Of a stretch of DNA of 9,127 bases, positions 1-6,156 are shown piece after piece. The translations under genes and the position numbers were made by a program. The notes beneath the pieces were generated by a model. It did no database searches, was not told the origin of the DNA, and saw only the letters and a program-made list of their open reading frames with translations. The stretch comes from DAOUAJ01 sp034433615 (lineage in GTDB: Bacteria; Chloroflexota; Anaerolineae; DUEN01), in contig DAOUAJ010000322.1 of assembly GCA_034433615.1 (NCBI GenBank), forward strand, positions 1 through 9,127, written 5' to 3'. Position 1 is the stretch's first letter, and each line of letters starts with the position of its first letter.

Positions 1-162
1 AAGGCACGCCACGGCCGCAAATCGCCGGGTGGTGCCGCGGCCGCCGGAAGCGTGGCAGCCGCCAGGGTTGAACCAGACGCCGGGAATGCGCCGGTTGACG
101 GCGAAAGTTCTCCAGTGACGTCTTTCTGCCTCCGCGCCCTGGGGCGTTCCCCAACAGGTCAT
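1..162 (-). CDS. Possible partial ORF leaving the left edge, unrecognised
   Basis: An ATG at 162-160 on the minus strand opens a frame with no stop for 54 codons to the window edge. A GGAGGG Shine-Dalgarno-like run lies 8 nt upstream, which is the main support. The predicted N-terminus (MTCWGTPQGAEAERRHWRTF...) matches no family I recognise, is rich in Arg and Gly, and shows no signal peptide or domain. The opposite frame is also open here, as is common in GC-rich DNA, so this may be chance. The stretch also carries GGGG-AACG-CCCC and CGCCG-TCAAC-CGGCG hairpins, so it could instead be structured leader RNA of a gene beyond the edge. Confidence 0.2.
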   Translation of the reverse strand, partial: MTCWGTPQGAEAERRHWRTFAVNRRIPGVWFNPGGCHASGGRGTTRRFAAVACL

Positions 163-216
163 CTGCGGGTCCCTCCGCGCCCGCTCGCCTGTGCGAACTC
201 CCTGGCGGGATCCCGG

Positions 217-265
217 GGTGGCATCCGACCGTCCCCTCCGTACTCCCGCTCTGGGATGCCGCACC
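217..265. repeat. Imperfect inverted repeat, possible RNA stem
   Basis: GGTGGCATCC (217-226) and GGATGCCGCACC (254-265) can pair over 10 bp with a 2-nt bulge, enclosing a 27-nt loop. A perfect palindrome, CGGGATCCCG, lies just to the left at 206-215. No supported gene covers this stretch. The stem could belong to a leader RNA on the minus strand. I could not match it to a known riboswitch: SAM, c-di-AMP, T-box and RNase P hallmarks were looked for and are incomplete. Confidence 0.35.
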
Positions 266-270
266 GGAGC

Positions 271-311
271 AAGAAACCGCGACGCCCCTCGCCGGGCGAG
301 AGGCGTCGCGG
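271..311 (-). terminator. Intrinsic terminator of the minus-strand catabolic operon
   Basis: CCGCGACGCC (277-286) pairs with GGCGTCGCGG (302-311). After one mismatch the stem continues for 5 bp (288-292 with 296-300) around a 3-nt loop. Read on the minus strand the stem is followed at once by TTTCTT (276-271), as expected for a rho-independent terminator. No T-run follows on the plus strand, so the orientation is clear. It lies about 70 nt past the TetR stop codon. Confidence 0.75.
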
Positions 312-318
312 CCTCAGG

Positions 319-341
319 TAGTCTAGTCGTCTATTTGACTA
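319..341. promoter_or_regulatory. TAGTC repeat / inverted repeat, operator-like
   Basis: Two tandem TAGTC units (319-328) face a GACTA (337-341), giving TAGTC-8 nt-GACTA as an inverted repeat. It sits where transcription from the promoter-like element at 345-372 would begin, which is a usual operator position. The binding protein is unknown; the adjacent TetR is one candidate. The motif differs from the palindrome upstream of the operon. Confidence 0.3.
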
Positions 342-344
342 AGG

Positions 345-372
345 AGGATAGCACGGGCCCCCCGGTTGTCAA
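345..372 (-). promoter_or_regulatory. Sigma-70-like promoter downstream of the TetR gene
   Basis: On the minus strand a perfect -35 TTGACA (372-367) is followed by a 16-nt spacer and TATCCT (350-345; 4 of 6 match to TATAAT). The predicted start, near 338, falls in the TAGTC repeat, and the operon terminator follows within about 65 nt. The promoter would therefore make a short terminated RNA, or feed a gene to the left if the hairpin is read through. The spacer is very GC-rich, so chance is possible. Confidence 0.35.
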
Positions 373-382
373 GAGGCAAGTC

Positions 383-1051
383 TCATGAGGGCTCGTCACG
401 CTTCCGCAGGCCGTTCTCAATCCACTGGAAGGCCTTGCTGTGCAGATCTGCCAGGGCGCCCACCTTCAAGCCCAGGTTGTGGCGGATATCCATGAGTTGG
501 ACCAAACCAACAAGGAGCGCCCACAGCACATCCACGACCTCTCGTGGGTTGTCGGCCTTGTAAATACCAGCCTCCACTCCTTCACGGACAATGTCGGCGG
601 CCAGGCTGAAGTTGTGACCAGTGCGGCGGTTGATCTCATCAATCAACTCGGGAGATACCGCATCTCGTAATCCTTCGTTGTGAAGGAACGTCAGGATGCG
701 ATAGTAAGCAGGGTACTCCTGGTAGTAGGTGTAGAGAAAGTTCCAGAGCAGTTGAAGCTTCTTGTCCGGAGGGATGGCGAGCGCCCGAATGCGTTCCAGT
801 TCTTTGCGGAAGATCTCCACACTCTCGAACAGAAGGGAGACGTACATCTCCTCTTTGCTCTGGAAATAGCAGTACAGCGTGCCGACGGCGAGCTCGGCTC
901 GCTGGGCGATCTTCTCAATGGTCGCGTTCTGGAAGCCTCTCTCCCAAAAGACCTCCTTGGCCGCCTCGAGAATCTCCCTGCGGCGGGACTGGCGTTCGCG
1001 TTCGCGGCGTTGCTGAGTGCTCAAGATCCGGTCCCTTCCCCTGCCCTGCAT
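383..1051 (-). CDS. TetR/AcrR-family transcriptional regulator
   Basis: A 222-residue protein with a classic TetR N-terminal helix-turn-helix at about residues 26-72: ILEAAKEVFWERGF, then ATIEKIAQRAELAVGTLY, then YFQSKEEM. The remainder is the helical ligand-binding and dimerisation domain expected of the family. As the last gene of an acyl-CoA catabolic operon, 30 nt after the dehydrogenase, it probably represses this operon and is released by a CoA thioester or free acid (inference; family members such as FadR and PaaR act this way). The ATG at 1051 has no visible Shine-Dalgarno. A TTG at 1024-1022 has AGGGGAAGGG 8 nt upstream and would give 213 residues, so the start is ambiguous. The basic stretch before the HTH (RRERERQSRRR) is kept either way. 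Confidence 0.93.
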   Translation of the reverse strand: MQGRGRDRILSTQQRRERERQSRRREILEAAKEVFWERGFQNATIEKIAQRAELAVGTLYCYFQSKEEMYVSLLFESVEIFRKELERIRALAIPPDKKLQLLWNFLYTYYQEYPAYYRILTFLHNEGLRDAVSPELIDEINRRTGHNFSLAADIVREGVEAGIYKADNPREVVDVLWALLVGLVQLMDIRHNLGLKVGALADLHSKAFQWIENGLRKRDEPS

Positions 1052-1081
1052 CAGGCTATCACGGTCAGGCCGCAGGCGAAA

Positions 1082-2221
1082 CTACAGGCCCAGTTGTCGG
1101 GCAACCAAGTTGCGCAGGACCTCCGAGGTCCCTTCGCCAATTTCCAGCACCTTGGTATCTCGATAGAAGCGCTGCACCGGCGAGTCCATGACGTAGCCAT
1201 AGGCGCCGTGAATCTGGAGCGCCTGCTCGGTGATCCGGGTGCAGGCTTCGCTGGCAAAGAGCTTGGCTTGAGAGGCCTCCTTGATATGGGGATCTCCTCG
1301 CTCCGCCAGCCAGGCTGCCCTGTAGGTGAGCAGTCGTGCCGCCTGAATGGCGGTATCCATGTCGGCGAGCTTGTGCTGAATGGCCTGGAAGCGGCCGATG
1401 GGCTGGCCGAACTGCTCGCGCTGTCTGGCATAGGTCACCGCAGCGTCGAAAGCGGCTCGAGCCAGACCCGTCGCCAGAGCGGCGCCTATGATGCGCCCGA
1501 CCGTTAGTCCCTGCAGGATACGGTGGAAGCCCAGGTTCTCCTCCCCCAGGAGCGCAGTGGGGGGCACGCGACACTCTGTGAGCAAAACCTCCGCCGTCTG
1601 GCCGGGCCGCATGCCGAGCATGGGCAGCCGTCGGCCCACAGCGAAACCGGGTGTCTCACGATCCACGATGAAGATACTGATCCCTCTGGTGCGTTGCTCG
1701 GGAGCGGTGTAGGCGGAGAGGACGACGAAATCGGCAAATGGGCTGTTGGTGCAGAAGAGTTTGGCACCATTAATGACATAGTCCTTGTCATCGCGCACCG
1801 CGCGTGTTCGAATTGCCGCCAGGTCGGAGCCGGCGGAGGCCTCAGTCATGCCAAAGGCTCCGATCCGCTCTCCGCGAATGCCCGGCAGGACGTAGCGCTG
1901 CCTCTGCTCTTCACTACCGAACAGGGCGATGGGGGTGAGAGCCAGGACGGCGTGGCAATAGATACCCATGGCCACTCCGGCGGAGGCACGGGCCAGTTCC
2001 TCGAAGAGAATACTTGCCCCCATGTAGCCCATCCCGGCCCCACCGTACTCTGCAGGGAAGTGCACACCGAGCCAGCCCAATTCCCCAAGGCGACGGAAGA
2101 GGTGCACCGGGTACTCCCCGCTCTGGTCCCACTGTTGGGCGAAGGGTTCCACCTCCTGGCGCGTGAACTCCACCACAGCCTGGCGGAACATGATCTGTTC
2201 CTCAGTAAACGCAAAATCCAT
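1082..2221 (-). CDS. Acyl-CoA dehydrogenase (FAD-dependent)
   Basis: A full-length 379-residue acyl-CoA dehydrogenase, which oxidises an acyl-CoA to the 2,3-enoyl-CoA with FAD and passes electrons to ETF. Both family signatures are present: FGMTEASAGSD at about 123-133 and QREQFGQPIGRFQAIQHKLAD at about 267-287. The C-terminus has YRDTKVLEIGEGTSEVLRN, in which Glu363 of GEGT occupies the catalytic-base position of medium-chain-type enzymes. The start chosen is the ATG at 2221, with AAGGAG 5 nt upstream; the frame is open 25 codons further but that extension has no family resemblance. It lies 13 nt after crotonase C and 30 nt before TetR, so it is in the operon. It supplies the enoyl-CoA that a hydratase would use. 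Chain length or ring substrate cannot be told from sequence. Confidence 0.96.
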   Translation of the reverse strand: MDFAFTEEQIMFRQAVVEFTRQEVEPFAQQWDQSGEYPVHLFRRLGELGWLGVHFPAEYGGAGMGYMGASILFEELARASAGVAMGIYCHAVLALTPIALFGSEEQRQRYVLPGIRGERIGAFGMTEASAGSDLAAIRTRAVRDDKDYVINGAKLFCTNSPFADFVVLSAYTAPEQRTRGISIFIVDRETPGFAVGRRLPMLGMRPGQTAEVLLTECRVPPTALLGEENLGFHRILQGLTVGRIIGAALATGLARAAFDAAVTYARQREQFGQPIGRFQAIQHKLADMDTAIQAARLLTYRAAWLAERGDPHIKEASQAKLFASEACTRITEQALQIHGAYGYVMDSPVQRFYRDTKVLEIGEGTSEVLRNLVARQLGL

Positions 2222-2234
2222 CGCTTCTCCTTCA

Positions 2235-3020
2235 CTATACCCCTTTGAACACCGGCTCTCGTTTCTCCAGGAAGGCCCGGATGCCCTCGTGTGCATCTTC
2301 GGTTTGGCTGACCAGTGCCTGGGACTGCGCTTCGAAGGAGAGGACGTCTCCCAGGCTCATACTCAGCCCCCGGTTCATGCCCAGCTTTGTCAGGCCGATG
2401 GCGCGGGTGGGGCCGCGCGCAAGACGCGCCGCCCACTCCCGGCTGACGCGCATCAGCTCGCCGTCCGGCACCGCCAGGTTGGCCAGGCCCAACTGGACCG
2501 CCTGCGGGCCGTGGACCCTTTCGCCGAAAAAGGCCAGCTCCTTGGCCTTGTGGAGCCCCACCAGCCGGGGCAAGAGGTACATGCCGGCTACATCCACAAC
2601 CAGGCCCCGGGCCAGGAAGGCCTCACAGAGATAGGCGCTCTGCGCCATGACCACCAGGTCGCAGGCCAGGGCCAGATGCGCACCCATCCCCACCGCCGGC
2701 CCGTGGATGGCTGCGACCCAGGGGACTTCCATCTCCATGATACCGGCGACGAGCCTGTTCAGGTGGACCAGCCAGTCACGGACGCTGTTGGGATTCCGGA
2801 CGTCGACCCCCTCACCTGGCTGCGCGAGATCAGCGCCGGCACAGAACGCTCGACCGGCTCCCGTCAGCAGCACGGCCCTTATGCCGCCATCGCCGGCGAT
2901 ATGGCTCATCACCTGATGCAACTCCAGGGCCATGGTGCCGTTGACGGCGTTCAGCACCTCCGGTCGGTTCAACGTAACAACCGCTATGCCATCCTCGATG
3001 TCGTAGCGAACTGTGTCCAT
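2235..3020 (-). CDS. Crotonase C: enoyl-CoA hydratase/isomerase family
   Basis: A 261-residue crotonase-fold protein beginning MDTVRYDIEDGIAVVTLNRPE. Oxyanion-hole segments are visible at FCAGADL and GPAVGMGAHLALACD. The first catalytic Glu of rat enoyl-CoA hydratase (E144 in GGGCELAMMCD) is replaced by His (GMGAHLALACD, His115). The second Glu position aligns with Phe (about 135), while an Asp is kept in GLVVDVAGMYLLPRLVG (about 143), as in PaaG-like isomerases and dienoyl-CoA isomerases (alignment by eye). It may therefore be an isomerase or other crotonase rather than a plain hydratase. The C-terminus is TEDAHEGIRAFLEKREPVF. An upstream GTG at 3053 overlaps the amidohydrolase stop as GTGA and would add 11 residues; I preferred the ATG because family homology begins there. 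The acyl-CoA dehydrogenase follows after 13 nt. Confidence 0.92.
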   Translation of the reverse strand: MDTVRYDIEDGIAVVTLNRPEVLNAVNGTMALELHQVMSHIAGDGGIRAVLLTGAGRAFCAGADLAQPGEGVDVRNPNSVRDWLVHLNRLVAGIMEMEVPWVAAIHGPAVGMGAHLALACDLVVMAQSAYLCEAFLARGLVVDVAGMYLLPRLVGLHKAKELAFFGERVHGPQAVQLGLANLAVPDGELMRVSREWAARLARGPTRAIGLTKLGMNRGLSMSLGDVLSFEAQSQALVSQTEDAHEGIRAFLEKREPVFKGV

Positions 3021-3049
3021 CTCTTCACTCTTCGCCCCGCCAGCCTCAA

Positions 3050-3943
3050 TCACGTCCTCGCATGGACATCGGCTCCTCGTCCGATCTTGAACGCCCGCAA
3101 CGCATTGTCCCGGAGCAACTTCCTCTTGACCTCGACAGGAAGGCCCAGGGCCTCCACTTCGTCCCGGCAGCGCTTGAACGACAGCAGGGGGTAGTCGGTG
3201 GCCCAGAGCACCTTGTCCTGCCCCCAGGTCTTGACGAATTCGACGAAGGACTTCGGCCAGTGCCTTGGTGGGCGCGCGCTTGTTTCGACGTACACGTTTG
3301 GGTGCTTCCAGGCCAGTGTCATCATTTCCTCATGCCAGGGCTGACCCAGGTGGCAGCCTATGATGGTCAGCTCGGGAAATGCCAGTGCCACCTCGTCCAG
3401 GTAGATAGGCCGACCACACTCCGAGGGGAGCAGCGGCCCCGTGTGGCCAACCTGTATACAGACGGGCACGCCCAGTTCGGCACAGGTGATGTAGATCGGC
3501 CAGTACATCTTGTCGTTCGGCGGCGGCGCCCACATGCGATTACCGTAGGCGTAGGGTTCCAGACGTATGGCCCCCATTCCCAACTCTCCCACCAGATAGC
3601 GCACCTGGCGCGCCACATCCATGGGCTTGCCCCGCGGGTCTACGGTACCGGCGCCGGCGACAAAGCGATCGGGGTACTGCCGGACCAGATCAGCGACCAG
3701 TTCATTGCCCGCAATCTCAACCCCCTCGTAGTAGAAAGCGGATAGGACGACCATCTCCACATCGGCCTCTTGCATCTCGGTCAGCATCTGCTCGATGGGG
3801 ATGCCCTGCTCGAAGCGCTCGATGGATCCGTAACGTCGAAAGATGTGCTTAAACTCTTCGGGAAAGCGCTGGCTGTAGCCCGGAAGGCAGGGAGAGGCCC
3901 AGGCATCCACGGCCCCGATACGGTTTCGCCTGTCGCCGATCAT
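3050..3943 (-). CDS. Amidohydrolase-2 family protein (metal-dependent hydrolase/decarboxylase fold)
   Basis: A 297-residue TIM-barrel protein of the amidohydrolase-2 type (the ACMSD / gamma-resorcylate decarboxylase group). Metal-site-like elements seen are VGHTG (His167), GCHLGQPW (His198) and WATDYP (Asp250). The N-terminal HxH metal motif of canonical members is absent: strand 1 reads GAVDAWASP. Catalytic activity is thus uncertain, or metal binding differs. The start is the ATG at 3943, with AAGGAGG 5 nt upstream; an in-frame TTG at 3964 has no such site. It begins 45 nt after the binding-protein remnant and is followed by crotonase C. In such clusters these proteins are often proposed to hydrolyse or decarboxylate ring-derived acids; that role here is inference. 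Confidence 0.88.
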   Translation of the reverse strand: MIGDRRNRIGAVDAWASPCLPGYSQRFPEEFKHIFRRYGSIERFEQGIPIEQMLTEMQEADVEMVVLSAFYYEGVEIAGNELVADLVRQYPDRFVAGAGTVDPRGKPMDVARQVRYLVGELGMGAIRLEPYAYGNRMWAPPPNDKMYWPIYITCAELGVPVCIQVGHTGPLLPSECGRPIYLDEVALAFPELTIIGCHLGQPWHEEMMTLAWKHPNVYVETSARPPRHWPKSFVEFVKTWGQDKVLWATDYPLLSFKRCRDEVEALGLPVEVKRKLLRDNALRAFKIGRGADVHART

Positions 3944-3947
3944 CTTC

Positions 3948-3955
3948 TCCTCCTT
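3948..3955 (-). promoter_or_regulatory. Ribosome binding site of the amidohydrolase gene
   Basis: AAGGAGGA on the minus strand lies 4 nt before the ATG at 3943. It is the strongest Shine-Dalgarno in the window and fixes that start over the upstream in-frame TTG at 3964. It also suggests that this gene can be translated independently of the broken genes before it. Confidence 0.7.
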
Positions 3956-3988
3956 GTCGGCCAAGTCCGGATGCGTCTTTGCCCGCGC

Positions 3989-4573
3989 TTAGAATTCCAC
4001 GGGATACGAAATCCAGTCCGAGAGCTTTACCCACCTGCCCTTCTCCGCCCGGAAGAGAAGCAGCCTGTTGAGACCCTGACGGCGATCCGGGCCATAGGTG
4101 AGGCCTCGAAGGACCTGGCCGTCCCAGTTCCTGATCGTCTCCATGGCGGCCACGAACCGCTCTTTGGTAAGGTCGGGACCGGCACGCCGCAGACCTTCCA
4201 GCATAGGCTCCAGAAACGCTACCCCACCCAGGGCATTGAAAGGATTTGCGCGCAACGTGGGATCGTACCTTATCAGTATGTCGAGGGTCTCGTCCACCCG
4301 CGGATCCGTCCCGGGAAGCGGGAACCAGCTGGTGTGGATCACGTTATCCCAGGCCTCGCCGGCCAGGGTGAACATGATGGGATCGGTCAGGGTGAGGCTG
4401 GCGAAGAGACGGGGACGATACCCAAGCTTCGCGATTTCCCGAACGACGACCGCAGCGTGGCGTGGGCTGGCGTAAAGGATCAGGCCGTCGGCACCGGATT
4501 CACGAAGCTTCAGTGCATGGGTGCTCAGGTCGGTGTCCGCAAACTCGTAAGGGATCGCGGCTACGAGGCGACG
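3989..4573 (-). pseudogene. C-terminal half of a Leu/Ile/Val-type ABC substrate-binding protein, 5' truncated
   Basis: About 194 residues match the C-terminal half of the periplasmic-binding-protein type 6 (LivJ/LivK-like) family. The match starts at VAAIPYEFADTDLSTHALKL, continues through ESGADGLILY and KLGYRPRLF, and ends with LTYGPDRRQGLNRLLLFR and WVKLSDWISY. The family usually has roughly 380-430 residues with a signal peptide; here the signal peptide and the first lobe are missing. Upstream of about 4573 the same frame gives non-homologous residues, because the DNA there encodes the CoA-transferase in another frame. The frame stays open to 4765 without any family resemblance, so a predictor may call a false 258-residue gene. 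An intact version would bind an amino acid or organic acid (often an aromatic or dicarboxylic acid) for ABC import. This remnant is very probably non-functional. Confidence 0.85.
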
Positions 4574-5210
4574 GCACCTGCCCGATGCCCACCTGGATCC
4601 ACGCCTGGTCGGGGATGAGAGCCAGCAGGTGAGCCGCGATCCGCCTGGCCACCGCATCAGGTTCAGGGCCCTGGTAGGGAACCAGCGGATGAGAAACACG
4701 AACGGCCAGCGTAATGTCCTCAACCGCCAGCCGGCTGTTTCCCCTGGTAGGGGGCATCTGGTCATTGACCTCGGCGATCACCAGTTGGGCCTCTCTGGCG
4801 ATGTCCTGGTAGGGCCCCACCGACACCCCCAGGCTGACCCGACCCGACGCATCCGGCGGCGTCACCTGCAGCAGGACCACGTCGGCCGGAAGCGGCCCAT
4901 GCCGTGCGAACAGGCCCGGCAGTTCCCGATAGCGAACCGGCAGGTAGTCCATATGACCTGCCCTCAACAGCGGACGCAGCCGGGGAGTGACAAACCAGGT
5001 GGCTGCCTTCCAGCCGGCTGCCAGGCAGCGCTGCAGCGGTCCGGTATCCCCCAGGTGAAACCCCACGTAGAGCCGTATCCCCCGCATGCGGTCGGCCCGC
5101 GCCGCCAGCGCCTCCCAGAGCACCGATGGGTCGGCACAGCCCTGATGCACCACGACCCGGCTGTGATCAGGGATGTGCCGCACCGCCTCCTCTGCTGACA
5201 CCACCCGCAT
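4500..5210 (-). CDS. Truncated CoA-transferase (acetyl-CoA hydrolase/transferase family, N-terminal half)
   Basis: The ATG at 5210 has GAGGAG 5 nt upstream. Residues 1 to about 213 resemble the N-terminal domain of acetyl-CoA hydrolase / 4-hydroxybutyrate CoA-transferase enzymes, with ADVVLLQVTPPDASGRVSLG, AEVNDQMPPTRGNS and the domain-end motif IQVGIGQVP. Full-length members have about 430-450 residues and carry the catalytic Glu in the C-terminal domain. That domain is absent: after VP213 the frame gives about 23 unrelated residues and stops at 4500. An intact enzyme would activate a carboxylic acid by moving CoA from a donor such as acetyl-CoA. The fragment should be inactive. It follows crotonase B by 55 nt and is joined to the binding-protein fragment. 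Confidence 0.88.
   Translation of the reverse strand: MRVVSAEEAVRHIPDHSRVVVHQGCADPSVLWEALAARADRMRGIRLYVGFHLGDTGPLQRCLAAGWKAATWFVTPRLRPLLRAGHMDYLPVRYRELPGLFARHGPLPADVVLLQVTPPDASGRVSLGVSVGPYQDIAREAQLVIAEVNDQMPPTRGNSRLAVEDITLAVRVSHPLVPYQGPEPDAVARRIAAHLLALIPDQAWIQVGIGQVPSPRSRDPLRVCGHRPEHPCTEAS
4565..4575. other. Junction between two truncated genes (deletion or assembly join)
   Basis: CoA-transferase homology read from the right ends at about 4572 (IQVGIGQVP). Substrate-binding-protein homology going left begins at about 4567 (LVAAIPYEF), in a different frame. Both genes are on the minus strand. A single deletion removing the 3' half of one, the 5' half of the other and anything between would produce exactly this. 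No insertion sequence, target duplication or long repeat is visible at the point. Confidence 0.8.
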
Positions 5211-5265
5211 GCCCGCTCCTCACTCCGGCATCCTCCGGCAACCGTTGCAATGCCGCCGCCTCTCT

Positions 5266-6042
5266 TTACCTGCCCTTGAAGAAGGGTGTGCGCTTTTCCA
5301 AGAAGGCCCTCATGCCCTCCTTTTGATCCTCGGACTCGAAGCTCATGAAGACCGTATTGATGGAGAAATCGATGGCCGTCTCCAGGTCGGTCGTCATCCA
5401 CTTGTGCACGATCTCTTTCTGCAACGCCATGGCCACCGGGCTGTACCCTGCCAGCTTCTGCACCAGGGCGTCCACCGCAGCGTCCAGCTCTTCCGGAGGG
5501 ACGACCTGGTTGATGAGTCCTGCCTGATACGCCTGCCGTCCGTCCCAGTATTCCGCGGTGAAGCAGAGCCACTTGGTGCGGAAGATGCCGACGGCCTGGG
5601 GCAGGATGCCGGCCTCCACGATGGATGGGATGCCGATGCGCATGTGCGGGAAGCCGTAGCGGGAGGTCTCGGTGCCGATGAGGAGGTCGCAGGAGACGGC
5701 CAGCTCCAGCCCGGCCCCCAGGCAGAGGCCGTTGATGCGGGCGATCACCGGTTTGCTCAACTCACGGACGGCGGTGAAAGTGTGGTGCAGCTCACGACCG
5801 AGGGCGCGAGCGCTCCACCCGTCCATCTCCCGTACCTCGTTGACGTCGATGCCGGAACAGAAGGCCCGATCGCCAGCCCCGGTGACGACCGCAACGATCA
5901 CCTCAGGATCTTCCTGGATGCTCCGGAGATGATTCCGGATCTGGCGGAGCATGGCGGTGTCCAGCGCGTTGAGCTGCTCGGGCTTGTTGAGGGCGATGGT
6001 GGCCCGCGGTGGCTGCCGTGTGAAGAGGATGGAATCTTGCAC
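5266..6042 (-). CDS. Crotonase B: enoyl-CoA hydratase/isomerase family
   Basis: A 258-residue crotonase beginning with GTG at 6042, which has GGAGG 5 nt upstream; the frame extends to a TTG at 6078 without a good ribosome site. Family elements: ATIALNKPEQLNALDTAM, oxyanion-hole segment RAFCSGIDV, and INGLCLGAGLELAVSCD, which keeps the first catalytic Glu (Glu113, equivalent to rat E144). The second Glu (rat E164) aligns with His133 in YGFPHMRIGIPSIVEAG. This differs from most IPSVVEA-type members, which have Pro-Glu here (recalled, not searched). The reaction may thus be hydrolysis, isomerisation or an atypical hydration. The C-terminus SEDQKEGMRAFLEKRTPFF resembles the other two crotonases. 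A 114-nt gap separates it from crotonase A and 55 nt from the CoA-transferase. Confidence 0.93.
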   Translation of the reverse strand: MQDSILFTRQPPRATIALNKPEQLNALDTAMLRQIRNHLRSIQEDPEVIVAVVTGAGDRAFCSGIDVNEVREMDGWSARALGRELHHTFTAVRELSKPVIARINGLCLGAGLELAVSCDLLIGTETSRYGFPHMRIGIPSIVEAGILPQAVGIFRTKWLCFTAEYWDGRQAYQAGLINQVVPPEELDAAVDALVQKLAGYSPVAMALQKEIVHKWMTTDLETAIDFSINTVFMSFESEDQKEGMRAFLEKRTPFFKGR

Positions 6043-6156
6043 GTCAACCTCCAGACACCGACATGGATGAATGCTCAAGAGCGCTCGACGGAGAGTGCTC
6101 CGACCCCAGGGGAGAGGTGTTGGCGTCGGGCTGGGCAGCAGGCACCAGGCGCAACC
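6043..6156. other. Intergenic gap between crotonases A and B
   Basis: The longest complete gap in the operon, 114 nt. Apart from the ribosome site at its left end I see no convincing promoter, hairpin with T-run, or small ORF. Confidence 0.5.
6048..6052 (-). promoter_or_regulatory. Ribosome binding site deciding the GTG start of crotonase B
   Basis: GGAGG on the minus strand lies 5 nt before the GTG at 6042. With the onset of family homology immediately after, it supports this start over the TTG 12 codons upstream. Confidence 0.6.

Noticed and set aside
27..40. T-box-like GGGTGGTGCCGCGG on the plus strand
   Set aside because: The invariant UGGNACC core is broken (TGGTGCC), no stem I or following terminator is seen, and no plus-strand gene lies downstream.
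98..190. Resemblance of minus-strand segments (GGAGGGAC, ATGA, CGTCAACC) to SAM-I or c-di-AMP riboswitch boxes
   Set aside because: Only scattered short matches; the hallmark blocks GGCAACC and CGTCAGCTAACC are not present and the order is not convincing by eye.
263..276. RNase P-like ACCGGAGCAAGA
   Set aside because: The other conserved RNase P blocks (GAGGAAAGTCC, ACAGAA) are missing on either side.
52..321. 89-codon plus-strand frame
   Set aside because: It is Arg/Pro/Ser-rich low-information sequence running through the terminator hairpin, with no ribosome site and no family resemblance.
341..347. AAGGAGG Shine-Dalgarno-like run on the plus strand
   Set aside because: No start codon follows at a usable distance; the run overlaps the minus-strand promoter element.
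680..3194. Several long plus-strand frames (680-1507, 1523-2248, 2163-3194)
   Set aside because: They are antisense shadows of TetR, the acyl-CoA dehydrogenase and crotonase C, with no family resemblance.
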